Origin: DASZOC01 sp035550975
GTDB taxonomy: Bacteria; Actinomycetota; CADDZG01; WHSQ01
Assembly (NCBI GenBank): GCA_035550975.1
Contig: DASZOC010000043.1
Location: 1 to 53,571 of the forward strand
Direction of reading: 5' to 3'
DNA: 53,571 bases
Part shown: piece after piece, positions 23,783-32,354 of the stretch
Layout: every line of letters begins with the position of its first letter
Position numbering within the stretch: the first letter of the stretch is position 1
The notes under the pieces: generated by a model
The model's database searches: none
Seen by the model: only the letters and a program-made list of their open reading frames with translations
Told to the model about the DNA's origin: nothing
Translations under genes and position numbers: made by a program

Positions 23783-24778
23783 ATGTCCGGCGACGTCCAG
23801 TCTCTGATCGAGGCCGCCGACCTGAACGGCCTGCTGCGCGCGGTCGACGGTCTCTGCGCGGCGCGGGACTGGGACGGGCTGGTTGACCTCGCGGACCGCT
23901 GCGAGGACGCCGTCGAGCGAGGCAAGCAGCTGTGGCCGATCGCCGACCACATCGACCACCGTCTCGCGCTCGAGGCCCCCGGCGACTATGCCGCCAGCGT
24001 CCTCGACTCGACGAGCCGGTTCGCGCTCGGCCCCCTGACGGAGGTTGCGGCTTCGACCCACGAGTGGTCCGAGCTCGCCGACCACATCGAGTCGCCCCAG
24101 AACGCCGCCTTCGTCGCGCAGGAACGAGTCCTGCGCGGCGAGGTCCTGGACGGAGATCCGAGAGCCCATCCGGAGGTGCTGGACCTGCCGCTGCATCTGG
24201 AGCCGTGGGAGCCGACCTACGCCCTCGCCACCTACCGATCGAACCTGGTCGAGATCGCGGAACCGTGGATGCCGAGGGCGCCGTTGCTCGACGTGGTGGT
24301 CGACACGGGTGCCCGGGAGCTCGACGAGGACGAGATCGAGCATGCGCTGCTCGACCTCGTCACCCCGTGGACGAACGAGTCGAACGGCGCCGCGCGCGCA
24401 GTCGTCGTCGAAGGAGACGAGGTTGCCGCCATCTCCGCGATCGCGTTCGAGCGTTTGCGGATCGGCGCCCTGACCGGGGAAGAGGCGATGCAGCGGATCG
24501 CATGGGCCGCGGCGAGCGGCGGGGCTCACGGGCGCAGACGCGGGGCCGCGTTGGGTCGTTCGATGGCGTGGTACCTGGTCGCGCTACTCGGCGACCTCGG
24601 ATGGCCCGCGGCACCCGAGGACGTCGCGCGCGCGCTTCACGAGCTCGACTGGTTCTACTGGGACGAAGGCGAGCCCGAAGAGGGATGGGTCCTGCGTCTC
24701 GCGGTGTCCGACGCGGACCACGGGTGGTCGGCCGCGATCGCGGCGACCGACCTGCGCGAGGACGAAGCAGAGCTGTAG
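23783..24778 (+). CDS. Uncharacterised 331-residue acidic protein
   Basis: No named family is recognised with confidence. The protein is soluble, rich in Asp, Glu, Ala and Trp, largely alpha-helical by composition, without signal peptide, transmembrane helices or cysteine clusters. Features that stand out are an N-terminal helical repeat-like region (AADLNGLLRAVDGLCAARDW, DLADRCEDAVERGKQL), a central AWAAASGGAHGRRRGAALGR and a C-terminal HELDWFYWDEGEPEEGWVLRL. The start ATG 23783 is separated by 14 bases from the zinc-finger gene start. The metallo-beta-lactamase-fold gene downstream is on the opposite strand. Confidence 0.75.
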   Translation: MSGDVQSLIEAADLNGLLRAVDGLCAARDWDGLVDLADRCEDAVERGKQLWPIADHIDHRLALEAPGDYAASVLDSTSRFALGPLTEVAASTHEWSELADHIESPQNAAFVAQERVLRGEVLDGDPRAHPEVLDLPLHLEPWEPTYALATYRSNLVEIAEPWMPRAPLLDVVVDTGARELDEDEIEHALLDLVTPWTNESNGAARAVVVEGDEVAAISAIAFERLRIGALTGEEAMQRIAWAAASGGAHGRRRGAALGRSMAWYLVALLGDLGWPAAPEDVARALHELDWFYWDEGEPEEGWVLRLAVSDADHGWSAAIAATDLREDEAEL

Positions 24779-24783
24779 AAGCC

Positions 24784-25521
24784 CTACGTGCTGCCGATCG
24801 AGTCGCCCGGCTTCAGATCTACCACCTCGAGCCCGTCGACGTCGTCCGCCTCCTTGCGGAGCTCGTCCGGCGTTCCGACCAGCACGGGGAACGTCCCGTA
24901 GTGCATCGGCACGACCGTCTTCACGCCCAGAAGCCGCACGGCTTCTGCGGCCGAACGCGGCCCCATCGTGTAGAAGTCGCCGATCGGCAGCAACGCGATG
25001 TCCGGCGCGAGCAGCTTGCGGATCAACGCCATGTCGCCGAAGACGCAGGTGTCGCCCGCGTGGTACAGCTTGTAGCCCGTCTCCAGCTCGATAACGAACC
25101 CCGCTGCCTCGCCGCCGTTGATCACGGTCCATCCGGACCCGCCCTCGTTCGTCGCGTTGAAAGTCGACGAGTGCCGTGCATCCGTCATGTGGAACTTGAT
25201 CCCGCCGACCTGTGCGGTCCCACCCTTGTTCATCGCGACGACGTTCTCGACGCCGTTGGTCTCCAACCAGTCGCCGATCTCGACGATGGCGACGACGGTG
25301 GCCCCCGTTCTCTTGGCGACGTCCATCGCATCTTCCATGTGGTCGTTGTGTCCGTGGGTGATCGCGATGACGTCGACCGAACCCGGGTCTTTCAGATCGT
25401 CGGGGCAGGCCGGGTTGCCCCTCAGCCACGGGTCGATCAGGACCCTCTTGCCCTGGGCTTCCAGCAGGAACGTCGCATGCCCCAGCCACGTCAGTCTCAC
25501 TCCGTCCGGCAACGTTGCCAT
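24784..25521 (-). CDS. Metal-dependent hydrolase, metallo-beta-lactamase fold (UPF0173-like)
   Basis: The 245-residue protein has the fold's metal motif THGHNDHMED (HxHxDH) near residue 55, WLGHATFLLE at the N-terminus, a later HAGDTCVFGDM segment supplying the bridging Asp, and MHYGTFPVL giving the last histidine. The compact length and these motifs match the UPF0173/YtkL group of L-ascorbate-6-phosphate-lactonase-like hydrolases. Substrate unknown. AAGGAGG stands seven bases before ATG 25521. It lies 14 bases after the acyl-CoA dehydrogenase stop, so it probably shares its transcript. Confidence 0.88.
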   Translation of the reverse strand: MATLPDGVRLTWLGHATFLLEAQGKRVLIDPWLRGNPACPDDLKDPGSVDVIAITHGHNDHMEDAMDVAKRTGATVVAIVEIGDWLETNGVENVVAMNKGGTAQVGGIKFHMTDARHSSTFNATNEGGSGWTVINGGEAAGFVIELETGYKLYHAGDTCVFGDMALIRKLLAPDIALLPIGDFYTMGPRSAAEAVRLLGVKTVVPMHYGTFPVLVGTPDELRKEADDVDGLEVVDLKPGDSIGST

Positions 25522-25535
25522 ATCGGCCTCCTTGT

Positions 25536-26699
25536 CTAGAGCCCCATCGTCTTCGCGATTATGTATTTCTGTATCTCCGACGTTCCCTCGACGAGGGTGA
25601 AGATGCGAACCAGCCGATAGAGGCGTTCCAGCGGCAGCTCGCGCATCCATCCCATCCCACCGTGAACCTGGATCATCCGGTCGACGACACGGTTCACCAT
25701 CTCGCTCGAGTAGTACTTCGCGATCGACGACTCCTGCACCACCGGGTCGCCCTGGTCGTAGCGCCACGCGCACTCGTAGGTCATCAACCGGGATGCCTTG
25801 ATCTCGATCAGCGACTCGACGAGGTGGCCCTGCACGTACTGGTTCTTGCCGATCGGGCGGTCGAAGGCGCGCCGCTGCTTCGCGTATTCGGTCCCGAGGC
25901 CGAGCGCGTAGTCCGCGATGCCGTTGCACATCGCGGCGATCGACAGCCGGCCCATGGCGAGGAACTGCATCGCGGAGTAGAAGCCCATCCCGACGTTGTC
26001 CCGTCCGCCCAGGATCTGATCCTGGTGGACGCGGCAGCCCTCGAAGACCAGCTCGAACTGGCCTTCGCCCTCGACCATCCCGCGCTGCGCGCGGCCGACG
26101 CTGAACCCAGGCGTCCCTCGCTCCACGATGAACGCGGTGATCCCGCCCTGGGCCTTTTTCTCTCTGTCGTTCGCAGCGAACACGAGCGCGAAGTCCGCAT
26201 GCTTCCCGTTCGTGATGAAGTGCTTCGTTCCGTTCAGGATCCAGTGGTCGCCGTCTTCGACCGCCGTGGTCCTGATGCTCTGAGCGTCGGAGCCGGCATC
26301 CGGTTCCGTCAGCGCGAAACACATGGACTTCTCGGCGCTGATCAGGGGCACGAGGTACTTCTTCTTCTGCTCATCGGTGCCGTTGAGGAGCAAACCCGTC
26401 GGTCCCTCGGGGCCGTAGGTGGTGAAGCCCGCGAGCCGACAACCCGTCAGGGGAGCGGCCTCGCGAAGCATCACCATCCCGAGCTGAGGTAGGCCGCTGC
26501 CGCCGAGGTCCTCGGGGAAGTCGGCTGCATAGAAGCCGAGCTCCGCAGAACGGCGCCGGACCCGATCCCGAAGCTCGACAGACACGTCGTCGACCTCCGG
26601 GTCTAGCTCTGCTTCCTCCAACGGCCGAAGCTCGCGCTCGACGAAGCTCGTCAGGTTCTTCTGCAGCTCCGCGTATTCGGGTGGGATCGTGAATTCCAC
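25536..26699 (-). CDS. Acyl-CoA dehydrogenase
   Basis: This flavoprotein oxidises acyl-CoA thioesters to trans-2-enoyl-CoA, passing electrons to electron-transfer flavoprotein. The 387 residues show FALTEPDAGSDAQ, WILNGTKHFITNG, AFDRPIGKNQ, QVHGGMGWMRE, and at the C-terminus the catalytic-base context LVEGTSEIQKY, whose Glu aligns with the base of medium-chain enzymes. GTG 26699 follows GGAG by five bases and is preferred over a start 20 codons upstream, which would add a non-homologous N-terminus. Which chain length or branched acyl group it uses is not visible. Confidence 0.93.
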   Translation of the reverse strand: MEFTIPPEYAELQKNLTSFVERELRPLEEAELDPEVDDVSVELRDRVRRRSAELGFYAADFPEDLGGSGLPQLGMVMLREAAPLTGCRLAGFTTYGPEGPTGLLLNGTDEQKKKYLVPLISAEKSMCFALTEPDAGSDAQSIRTTAVEDGDHWILNGTKHFITNGKHADFALVFAANDREKKAQGGITAFIVERGTPGFSVGRAQRGMVEGEGQFELVFEGCRVHQDQILGGRDNVGMGFYSAMQFLAMGRLSIAAMCNGIADYALGLGTEYAKQRRAFDRPIGKNQYVQGHLVESLIEIKASRLMTYECAWRYDQGDPVVQESSIAKYYSSEMVNRVVDRMIQVHGGMGWMRELPLERLYRLVRIFTLVEGTSEIQKYIIAKTMGL

Positions 26700-26792
26700 G
26701 CTGGCTCCTGGTCGGGGGAGCGCCAGGATATTCCTCGGGCCCGCGCAGCAGAGGTCCACCAGCGGCGCCTCCTCTAGTCTCCCGGGATGCCT

Positions 26793-26820
26793 GGCAACCT
26801 GCGGGGCCCCCTGCTCGTCT
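26793..26820 (+). promoter_or_regulatory. Candidate ECF-type promoter of the sigma gene
   Basis: GGCAACC (26793-26799) and CGTCT (26816-26820), separated by exactly 16 nt, match the usual layout of ECF promoters (GGAAC-like -35, CGTC-like -10). They lie 22 bases before the ECF sigma start ATG, suggesting autoregulation. Confidence 0.5.
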
Positions 26821-26842
26821 CCTATTGCAGGAGGACCGAGAC

Positions 26843-27415
26843 ATGCAAGCCACGAGCTCTACCTGTAGGCCGTTCGGCGCCGGAACGCGCCTGATGGCCG
26901 GTCGCCGGACGCGCGAGGAGGCGGTTGCCGAGCTGTTCGACCGTCATTACGCGCCCATGTGCCGGCTCGCGTACGCGATCCTGGGCGATGCGGCCCTAGC
27001 GGAAGAGATCGTGATGGAGTCGTTGCTGAAGACCTTTACGGGTTGGGGGCGCCTCAGGGACGTCGAGCGGGTGGACGCTTACCTGCGCCGGGCCGTGGTG
27101 AACCTGTGTCGCTCGAAGATCCGGCGCAAGGTGATCGAGGCACGCGTGAACTCCGCGATCCACCACCGCGACGAGCGGAAGGCGCCGGACTGGGACCCCG
27201 AGCGCCACGAGACCGGCAGGCTCGTGTGGGCCGCGGTCGTGGGGTTGCCCGAGAGGCAGCGAGCGTGCGTCGTGCTGCGCTACTTCGAGGACCTGCCCGA
27301 GGCTCAGATCGCGGAGGTCCTCGACTGCTCGGTGGGCACGGTCAAGTCACAACTCTCGAAAGCACGAACGAAGCTCGAGCCCGTCCTGCGGGCGGATCTG
27401 GAGGACCGGCGATGA
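26843..27415 (+). CDS. ECF-family RNA polymerase sigma factor
   Basis: This 190-residue alternative sigma factor has region 2 (AELFDRHYAPMCRLAYAILGD..AEEIVMESLL, then RDVERVDAYLRRAVVNLCRSKIRR) and region 4 (LVWAAVVGLPERQRACVVLRYFEDL, then AQIAEVLDCSVGTVKSQLSKAR, the helix-turn-helix binding the -35). It lacks region 3, as ECF members do. GGAGG lies 8 bases before ATG 26843; the TTG at 26825 is disfavoured because it precedes this site. The next gene starts inside its stop codon (ATGA). A candidate ECF promoter lies just upstream. Confidence 0.92.
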   Translation: MQATSSTCRPFGAGTRLMAGRRTREEAVAELFDRHYAPMCRLAYAILGDAALAEEIVMESLLKTFTGWGRLRDVERVDAYLRRAVVNLCRSKIRRKVIEARVNSAIHHRDERKAPDWDPERHETGRLVWAAVVGLPERQRACVVLRYFEDLPEAQIAEVLDCSVGTVKSQLSKARTKLEPVLRADLEDRR

Positions 27416-28497
27416 CCGACTTCGACCGCCGCCTGTCGGACGCACTGAAGACCGCAACTTCGAGCTACCGGCCCGCAGACCCGTACGTGGCGAAGCAGGC
27501 GTTCCTGCATCGGTTCCGAAGACGGCGCTGGGCGGGCGGGATCGCGATGTCGCTCGCAGCGGGGACGGCGGCGGTAGCCGCCTTCTTCGTCGTTCCGGGC
27601 CTTCTCACGCAGGACGCGTCGGATAAGCGCGCGCCGGTCGCGGCATCTCCGACCGGAGCGTCCGAGATCCCGGTCGGCGGCGCGCCGAACGGGATCGCGT
27701 TCGGCGGGCGGCGCGTGTGGGTGGCGAACAGCGCCGACGGCACCGTCTCGTCGATAGCGACCGCGGACAACCGCGTCGTCCGCACCTACGACGTCGGCGG
27801 GACCCCGGACGATCTCGACGTCGGCCTGCGCACGCTGTGGGTGACCGACTCGGAGCGTGGCGTGGTCACGAAGGTCCCCTTGGGCCCCGCCGGCGAGCGC
27901 GAGGAGATCGTCGTCGGCGACGACGGCGGGAGGATCGACATCTCGCTCGGCAGCGGCGCCGCGTGGGTCGTCTCGGACGGCGCGCTGCTTCGTATCGACG
28001 CCGCGACCGACGCCGTTACGACCATCCCCGGTATCACCGACGCGACCGACGTAGCGGCCGGACACGGCGCCGTCGCAGTGGTCGGGGAGTCGTTCATCGG
28101 GCGCGTCGAGCCGGGTTCGCCGTCGGTGACGCCGCTGGCCTCCGTGGCGGCGACGGCCAACCAGGACCTCCACCTGTCTCCGGGAGCGGCATGGTTCGGC
28201 GACGGCGACGCCGGAACCCTGACGCGCGTCGATCTCGCGTCGGGAGAGATGGCGGAACCGGTCGAGATTGGGGGCACCTACCTCGCGATCGCGCAAGGCT
28301 CGGGCTCGATCTGGGTCGTCTCGGGGGACGCCGGCGACGAAGGACGGCTTCTGCGTATCGATCCTTCCGACGGCGCGGTCGTCGGCGAGCCCGTAGCGTT
28401 GAGCGGGCGGCCCTACGACGTGGCGACCGGAGCGCGTGCAGTGTGGGTGCTCAACCGGTCGGCAGAAACGGTGACGCGGCTCGATCCGAACGCGTAG
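27412..28497 (+). CDS. Membrane-anchored beta-propeller protein coupled to the sigma factor
   Basis: The 361-residue protein has about 42 cytoplasmic N-terminal residues (MTDFDRRLSDALKTATSS.., then basic HRFRRRRW), one transmembrane helix near 45-65, and an extracytoplasmic domain of about 290 residues. That domain holds repeats of the YncE/NHL kind (GGAPNGIAFGGRRVWVANS, GGTPDDLDVGLRTLWVTDS, SGRPYDVATGARAVWVLN). The start overlaps the sigma stop by four bases. By architecture and coupling it is a plausible anti-sigma factor, but the N-terminus does not show a recognisable zinc anti-sigma motif (HxxxCxxC). Confidence 0.82.
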   Translation: MTDFDRRLSDALKTATSSYRPADPYVAKQAFLHRFRRRRWAGGIAMSLAAGTAAVAAFFVVPGLLTQDASDKRAPVAASPTGASEIPVGGAPNGIAFGGRRVWVANSADGTVSSIATADNRVVRTYDVGGTPDDLDVGLRTLWVTDSERGVVTKVPLGPAGEREEIVVGDDGGRIDISLGSGAAWVVSDGALLRIDAATDAVTTIPGITDATDVAAGHGAVAVVGESFIGRVEPGSPSVTPLASVAATANQDLHLSPGAAWFGDGDAGTLTRVDLASGEMAEPVEIGGTYLAIAQGSGSIWVVSGDAGDEGRLLRIDPSDGAVVGEPVALSGRPYDVATGARAVWVLNRSAETVTRLDPNA

Positions 28498-28537
28498 CGC
28501 CGCGTTTCGGCGCCCCGGCCGAGCTCACAGGCGGCAC

Positions 28538-28543
28538 TAGGAT
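28538..28543 (+). promoter_or_regulatory. -10 box TAGGAT before gatC
   Basis: TAGGAT lies 8 nt before ATG 28552 with no ribosome site; likely the promoter of the gatCAB operon. Confidence 0.5.
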
Positions 28544-28551
28544 GCCCGCCC

Positions 28552-28845
28552 ATGACCATCGACAGGGCCGCCGTCGATCACATCGCGCGCCTCGCGCGAC
28601 TCGATCTGTCCGACGCCGAGCGGACGCGCATGCGAACCGAGCTGGCTCAGATCCTCGGCCACGCCGAGCGGATCCAGTCGCTGGACCTCGACGAGGTCGA
28701 GCCGACGTCGCACTCGATCCCACTCAGCAACGTCATGCGGGACGACGAGGCGCGTCCTTCGCTCCCGCAGGAGGAAGCGCTGCGGAATGCCCCCGATACC
28801 GAAGACGGCCGGATCAAGGTCCCTCGCATCATCGAAGATGCCTGA
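28552..28845 (+). CDS. gatC: Aspartyl/glutamyl-tRNA amidotransferase subunit C
   Basis: The 97-residue GatC subunit stabilises the GatA-GatB complex that amidates misacylated Glu-tRNA(Gln) or Asp-tRNA(Asn). Family features are DHIARLARLDLSDAE.., a helix around residues 20-40, and the closing RPSLPQEEALRNAPDTEDGRIKVPRI. Its last eight bases overlap the gatA start, giving strong translational coupling. Confidence 0.95.
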   Translation: MTIDRAAVDHIARLARLDLSDAERTRMRTELAQILGHAERIQSLDLDEVEPTSHSIPLSNVMRDDEARPSLPQEEALRNAPDTEDGRIKVPRIIEDA

Positions 28846-30316
28846 CCTCCACTGGACCGGGGCGCGTGAGCTCGCTCGGATGATCGAAGGCGGCGACGTC
28901 ACCGCGGAGGAGATCGCCGCTGCCTTCGTCGCACGGTCCGAAGCGGTCGAGCCGAGCCTGCACGCGTACCTGCACCCGACCTTCGACGAGGCGATCGACG
29001 ACGCGAGGGCGGCCGACCGGCGGCGGGCCGCGGGCGAGGCGCGTTCAGCCTTCGACGGCGTGCCGGTCGCCTACAAGGACATCTTCTGTACTCGCGCCGC
29101 GCCGACGACGTCCGGCTCGAAGATCCTGGACGGATTCCGGCCCCCCTACGACGCCACCGTCGTCGCACGCTGCGGCGCGGCCGGCCTCGCCATGCTCGGC
29201 AAGCTCAACATGGACGAATTCGCGATGGGGTCGTCGACGGAGAACTCGGGCTTCGGGCCGACGAAGAACCCCTGGGACCTCGAGCGGGTCCCGGGCGGGT
29301 CCAGCGGCGGTTCGACGGCGCTCGTTGCTGCCGGCGGGACACCGTGGGCATGGGGCACCGACACGGGCGGGTCGGTCAGGCAGCCGGCATCGCTGTGCGG
29401 TCTCGTGGGCGTCAAGCCGACCTACGGCATGGTCTCCCGCTACGGGATCGTCGCGTTCGCCTCTTCGCTCGACCAAGCCGGACCCGTCACGAGGAAGGTC
29501 GAGGACGCGGCCGCTCTGCTACAGCTCGCGGCGGGACACGACCCCTACGACTCCACATCGATCCCGAGAGACGTGCCCGACCTCGTGAGCGGGATCGACG
29601 GAGGCATCGACGGGATGCGGGTCGGGATCGTGCGGGAGTTCCAGGGGGCCGAGGGGACGCAACCGGGGGTCGCACAGCGGGTGGAGGAGGCGTACGCGCG
29701 CCTCGAGAAGCTCGGCGCGCGGCTCGAAGAGATCTCGCTGCCCTCTTTCGAGCACGGCATCTCCGCGTATTACCTCGTCGCTCCGGCAGAAGCGTCGTCG
29801 AACCTGGCGCGCTACGACGGCGTCCGCTACGGCTTCCGCGCCTCGGGCGCACCCGACATCGTCTCGATGATGTCGCGCACGAGAGACGAAGGCTTCGGCG
29901 ACGAGGTGAAACGCCGGGTGATGCTGGGGACGTACGCGCTCGCGGCCGGTTATTACGACGCGTACTACGGTAAGGCGCAGAAGGTCCGCACGTTGATAAC
30001 GCGCGACCTCGAACGCGCCTACGAGCAGGTCGACCTCATCGTCTCGCCGACGTCTCCGACGACCGCGTTCCGGCTCGGCGAGCGGACCTCGGATCCGTTG
30101 GCGATGTATCTGTCCGACATCTTCACGGTCCCCGTGAACATGGCGGGGAACGCGGCGATAAGCGTCCCGTGCGGGACGTCACCGGACGATGGTTTGCCTG
30201 TCGGCCTCCAGATCATCGCGAGGTCACTCGACGAGCAGACGATGTTCCGCGCTGCGTATGCGTTCGAACAGGATCTCGGCTGGATCGATTCAGCCGAGGG
30301 AAGGCCGTCCCTGTGA
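28838..30316 (+). CDS. gatA: Aspartyl/glutamyl-tRNA amidotransferase subunit A
   Basis: GatA is the glutaminase subunit, an amidase-signature protein of 492 residues. The Lys-Ser-Ser catalytic triad is visible: the lysine in AYKDIFCT, the cis-serine in GSSGGSTALVAAG, and the nucleophile in TDTGGSVRQPASLCG. GVKPTYG follows. ATG 28838 is the natural start because the upstream part of the open frame is the antisense-free overlap with gatC. The last bases overlap the gatB start (GTGA). It releases ammonia that is channelled to GatB. Confidence 0.96.
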   Translation: MPDLHWTGARELARMIEGGDVTAEEIAAAFVARSEAVEPSLHAYLHPTFDEAIDDARAADRRRAAGEARSAFDGVPVAYKDIFCTRAAPTTSGSKILDGFRPPYDATVVARCGAAGLAMLGKLNMDEFAMGSSTENSGFGPTKNPWDLERVPGGSSGGSTALVAAGGTPWAWGTDTGGSVRQPASLCGLVGVKPTYGMVSRYGIVAFASSLDQAGPVTRKVEDAAALLQLAAGHDPYDSTSIPRDVPDLVSGIDGGIDGMRVGIVREFQGAEGTQPGVAQRVEEAYARLEKLGARLEEISLPSFEHGISAYYLVAPAEASSNLARYDGVRYGFRASGAPDIVSMMSRTRDEGFGDEVKRRVMLGTYALAAGYYDAYYGKAQKVRTLITRDLERAYEQVDLIVSPTSPTTAFRLGERTSDPLAMYLSDIFTVPVNMAGNAAISVPCGTSPDDGLPVGLQIIARSLDEQTMFRAAYAFEQDLGWIDSAEGRPSL

Positions 30317-31779
30317 GCACGACGGTCGAGGATCGCTACAAGACGACGATCGGGCTCGAGACGCACGTCGAGCTCTCGACGAGCTCGAAGATGTTCTGCG
30401 GCTGCGAGGTCGGGTTCGCGGGCGAGCCGAACACGCGCACCTGCCCCGTCTGCCTCGGCATGCCGGGATCACTTCCGGTGGCGAACGCGACCGCGATCGA
30501 ATACACGCTGCGCATCGCGCTGGCATTGAACTGCACCATCGCGCCGCGATCGTTGTTCCATCGCAAGAACTACTTCTATCCCGACATGCCGAAGAACTAC
30601 CAGATCAGCCAGTACGACTACCCCGTCGGATCGCAGGGCTTCCTCGAGATCTCCGGCGACTTCGGCACCAAGCGCGTCGGGATCAACCGCGTGCACCTCG
30701 AAGAGGACACGGGCAAGTCGATCCACGTCGGCGGCTCGGGGCGGATCGCGGACTCGGACTACTCGCTCGAGGACTTCAACCGCGCCGGGACACCGCTGGT
30801 CGAGATCGTCAGCGAGCCGGACATCGGCTCGGCCGAGGAGGCGCGCGCCTACGTGACGGAGCTACGCGCGCTGCTCGAGTCGCTCGGGGTATCGGACGTG
30901 CGCATGGAAGAGGGCTCGATGCGGGTCGACGCTAACGTCTCGGTCGCGCTCCAGGGGGCCGAGGAGTTCGGAGCGAAGGTCGAGGTCAAGAACATGAACT
31001 CGATCCGCTCTGTCGGCCGCGCGCTCGAGTTCGAAGAGAAGCGACAGCGTGACGCGCTCGCGAACGGCGAGACGTTGGTCCAGGAGACTCGCCACTTCGA
31101 TGAGAAGACGTCGACCACGTCGAGCCTCCGGACCAAGGAGTTCGCGTTCGACTACCGCTACTTCCCCGAGCCCGACCTCGTGCCGTTCCAGCCGGACCCG
31201 GAGTGGGTCGAGTCGATCCGCGACGCGTTACCGGAGACGCCTGCCGCGCGGCGCGAGCGCTTCGCGACCACCTACGGGTTGAGCGACTACGACGTCGGGG
31301 TCTTGACCTCCAGCGTCGCAACCTCCGACTGGTTCGAGGCCGCGGCAACGGTCTACGCGGGCGAGCCGAAGAGGGTCGCCAACTGGATCAGCGCAGACCT
31401 GTTCGGCCTCCTCAACGAGGCCGGGATCGAGCTGGCGCAGGCGAAGATCACGCCGGCGCAGCTCGCGGGTCTCGTCCAGCTCGTCGATGACGGGACCATC
31501 TCGGGCAAGCAGGCGAAGACGGTGCTCGCCCAGATGTTCGCGAGCGGCAGCGACGCGCAAGACGTCGTGGCGGACCTCGGCCTGCAGCAGGTCTCGGACG
31601 AATCTGCGCTGGAGGCCGCGGTGGACGAGGTGATCGCCGAGAACGAGGACGCGGCCGCCAAGGTGCGCGCCGGCCAGCTCAACACGATCGGCTTCCTCGT
31701 CGGACAGGTGATGAAGAAGACGAAGGGCCGCGCGAACCCCGGCATCGTCAACGACCTGCTCAAGCGCAAGCTCGGCTAG
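30313..31779 (+). CDS. gatB: Aspartyl/glutamyl-tRNA amidotransferase subunit B
   Basis: GatB phosphorylates and amidates the aminoacyl-tRNA using ammonia from GatA. The 488 residues have GLETHVELST, a zinc site (MFCGCEV and TCPVCLGMPGSLPV), FFYPDMPKNYQISQYD, LEEDTGKS, and the C-terminal YqeY-like tail (KQAKTVLAQMF, LVGQVMKKTKGRANP) that holds the tRNA. GTG 30313 overlaps the gatA stop. An SRPBCC gene begins at the very next base after the stop. Confidence 0.96.
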   Translation: MSTTVEDRYKTTIGLETHVELSTSSKMFCGCEVGFAGEPNTRTCPVCLGMPGSLPVANATAIEYTLRIALALNCTIAPRSLFHRKNYFYPDMPKNYQISQYDYPVGSQGFLEISGDFGTKRVGINRVHLEEDTGKSIHVGGSGRIADSDYSLEDFNRAGTPLVEIVSEPDIGSAEEARAYVTELRALLESLGVSDVRMEEGSMRVDANVSVALQGAEEFGAKVEVKNMNSIRSVGRALEFEEKRQRDALANGETLVQETRHFDEKTSTTSSLRTKEFAFDYRYFPEPDLVPFQPDPEWVESIRDALPETPAARRERFATTYGLSDYDVGVLTSSVATSDWFEAAATVYAGEPKRVANWISADLFGLLNEAGIELAQAKITPAQLAGLVQLVDDGTISGKQAKTVLAQMFASGSDAQDVVADLGLQQVSDESALEAAVDEVIAENEDAAAKVRAGQLNTIGFLVGQVMKKTKGRANPGIVNDLLKRKLG

Positions 31780-32286
31780 GTGAGGGTGAAGGACCGTCTC
31801 GAGCGCGGGTGGCCGGTCGTCGTCGAGATGTCCGAGACGCTTCCCGGGCCGCCCGAGGTCGTCTGGGAGCTCATCACCGACTGGGAGAACCTCGGCGACT
31901 GGATGCTCGAGGCGAGCGACTTCGTCGTGACGTCGGAGCAGCGGTCGGGGGAGGGGGTCGTGGCCGAAGCCACGATCCGGATCGGCGGCATCTCGACCCG
32001 GGACCGGGTACGGGTCTCGGGGTGGGATCCTCCGAAGCGCCTGAAGATCGATCACCTCGGGTGGGTCGCGGGAACCGGCGAGATGCACCTGACCGCGCTG
32101 CCGGGGGACCGCACGCATCTCTTCTGGCGCGAAGAGCTCATCCCGCCGCAGTCTCTCGGTGGGGTGGGCGCGGTAGGCCTGACCGCGTTCCGGCCCCTGA
32201 TGAGGCGGATCTTCGAGCGTGACCTCAGGATCCTCAAAGGCCTCACCCGGGCGCGTTTCACGGCTAGGACGCAGGGGCGTCCCTAG
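31780..32286 (+). CDS. SRPBCC (START/Bet v1-like) family protein
   Basis: This 168-residue protein of the SRPBCC ligand-binding fold begins with PVVVEMSETLPGPPEVVWELITDWENLGDWM, the family's usual opening of strand and helix. The middle has WVAGTGEMHLTALPGDRTHLFWREEL and the end is a long amphipathic helix. Such proteins bind hydrophobic ligands or act as polyketide cyclases; none is indicated here. GTG 31780 directly abuts the gatB stop; GTG 31786, preceded by AGGTGAGG, is an alternative start. Transcription with gatCAB is likely. Confidence 0.82.
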   Translation: MRVKDRLERGWPVVVEMSETLPGPPEVVWELITDWENLGDWMLEASDFVVTSEQRSGEGVVAEATIRIGGISTRDRVRVSGWDPPKRLKIDHLGWVAGTGEMHLTALPGDRTHLFWREELIPPQSLGGVGAVGLTAFRPLMRRIFERDLRILKGLTRARFTARTQGRP

Positions 32287-32309
32287 GCAGGACCCCGCCT
32301 GTAGGCGCC

Positions 32310-32349
32310 GAACCTTTCGCCTAGACACGCCCACTCACGCGAAAGGTTC
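32310..32349 (+). promoter_or_regulatory. Hairpin covering the ribosome site of the first LVIVD gene
   Basis: A perfect 11-bp inverted repeat, GAACCTTTCGC (32310-32320) and GCGAAAGGTTC (32339-32349) with an 18-nt loop, holds the likely Shine-Dalgarno AAAGG in its right arm, five bases before ATG 32355. There is no T-run, so it is not a terminator; translational control or a protein operator are both possible. Confidence 0.7.
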
Positions 32350-32354
32350 TCTAG

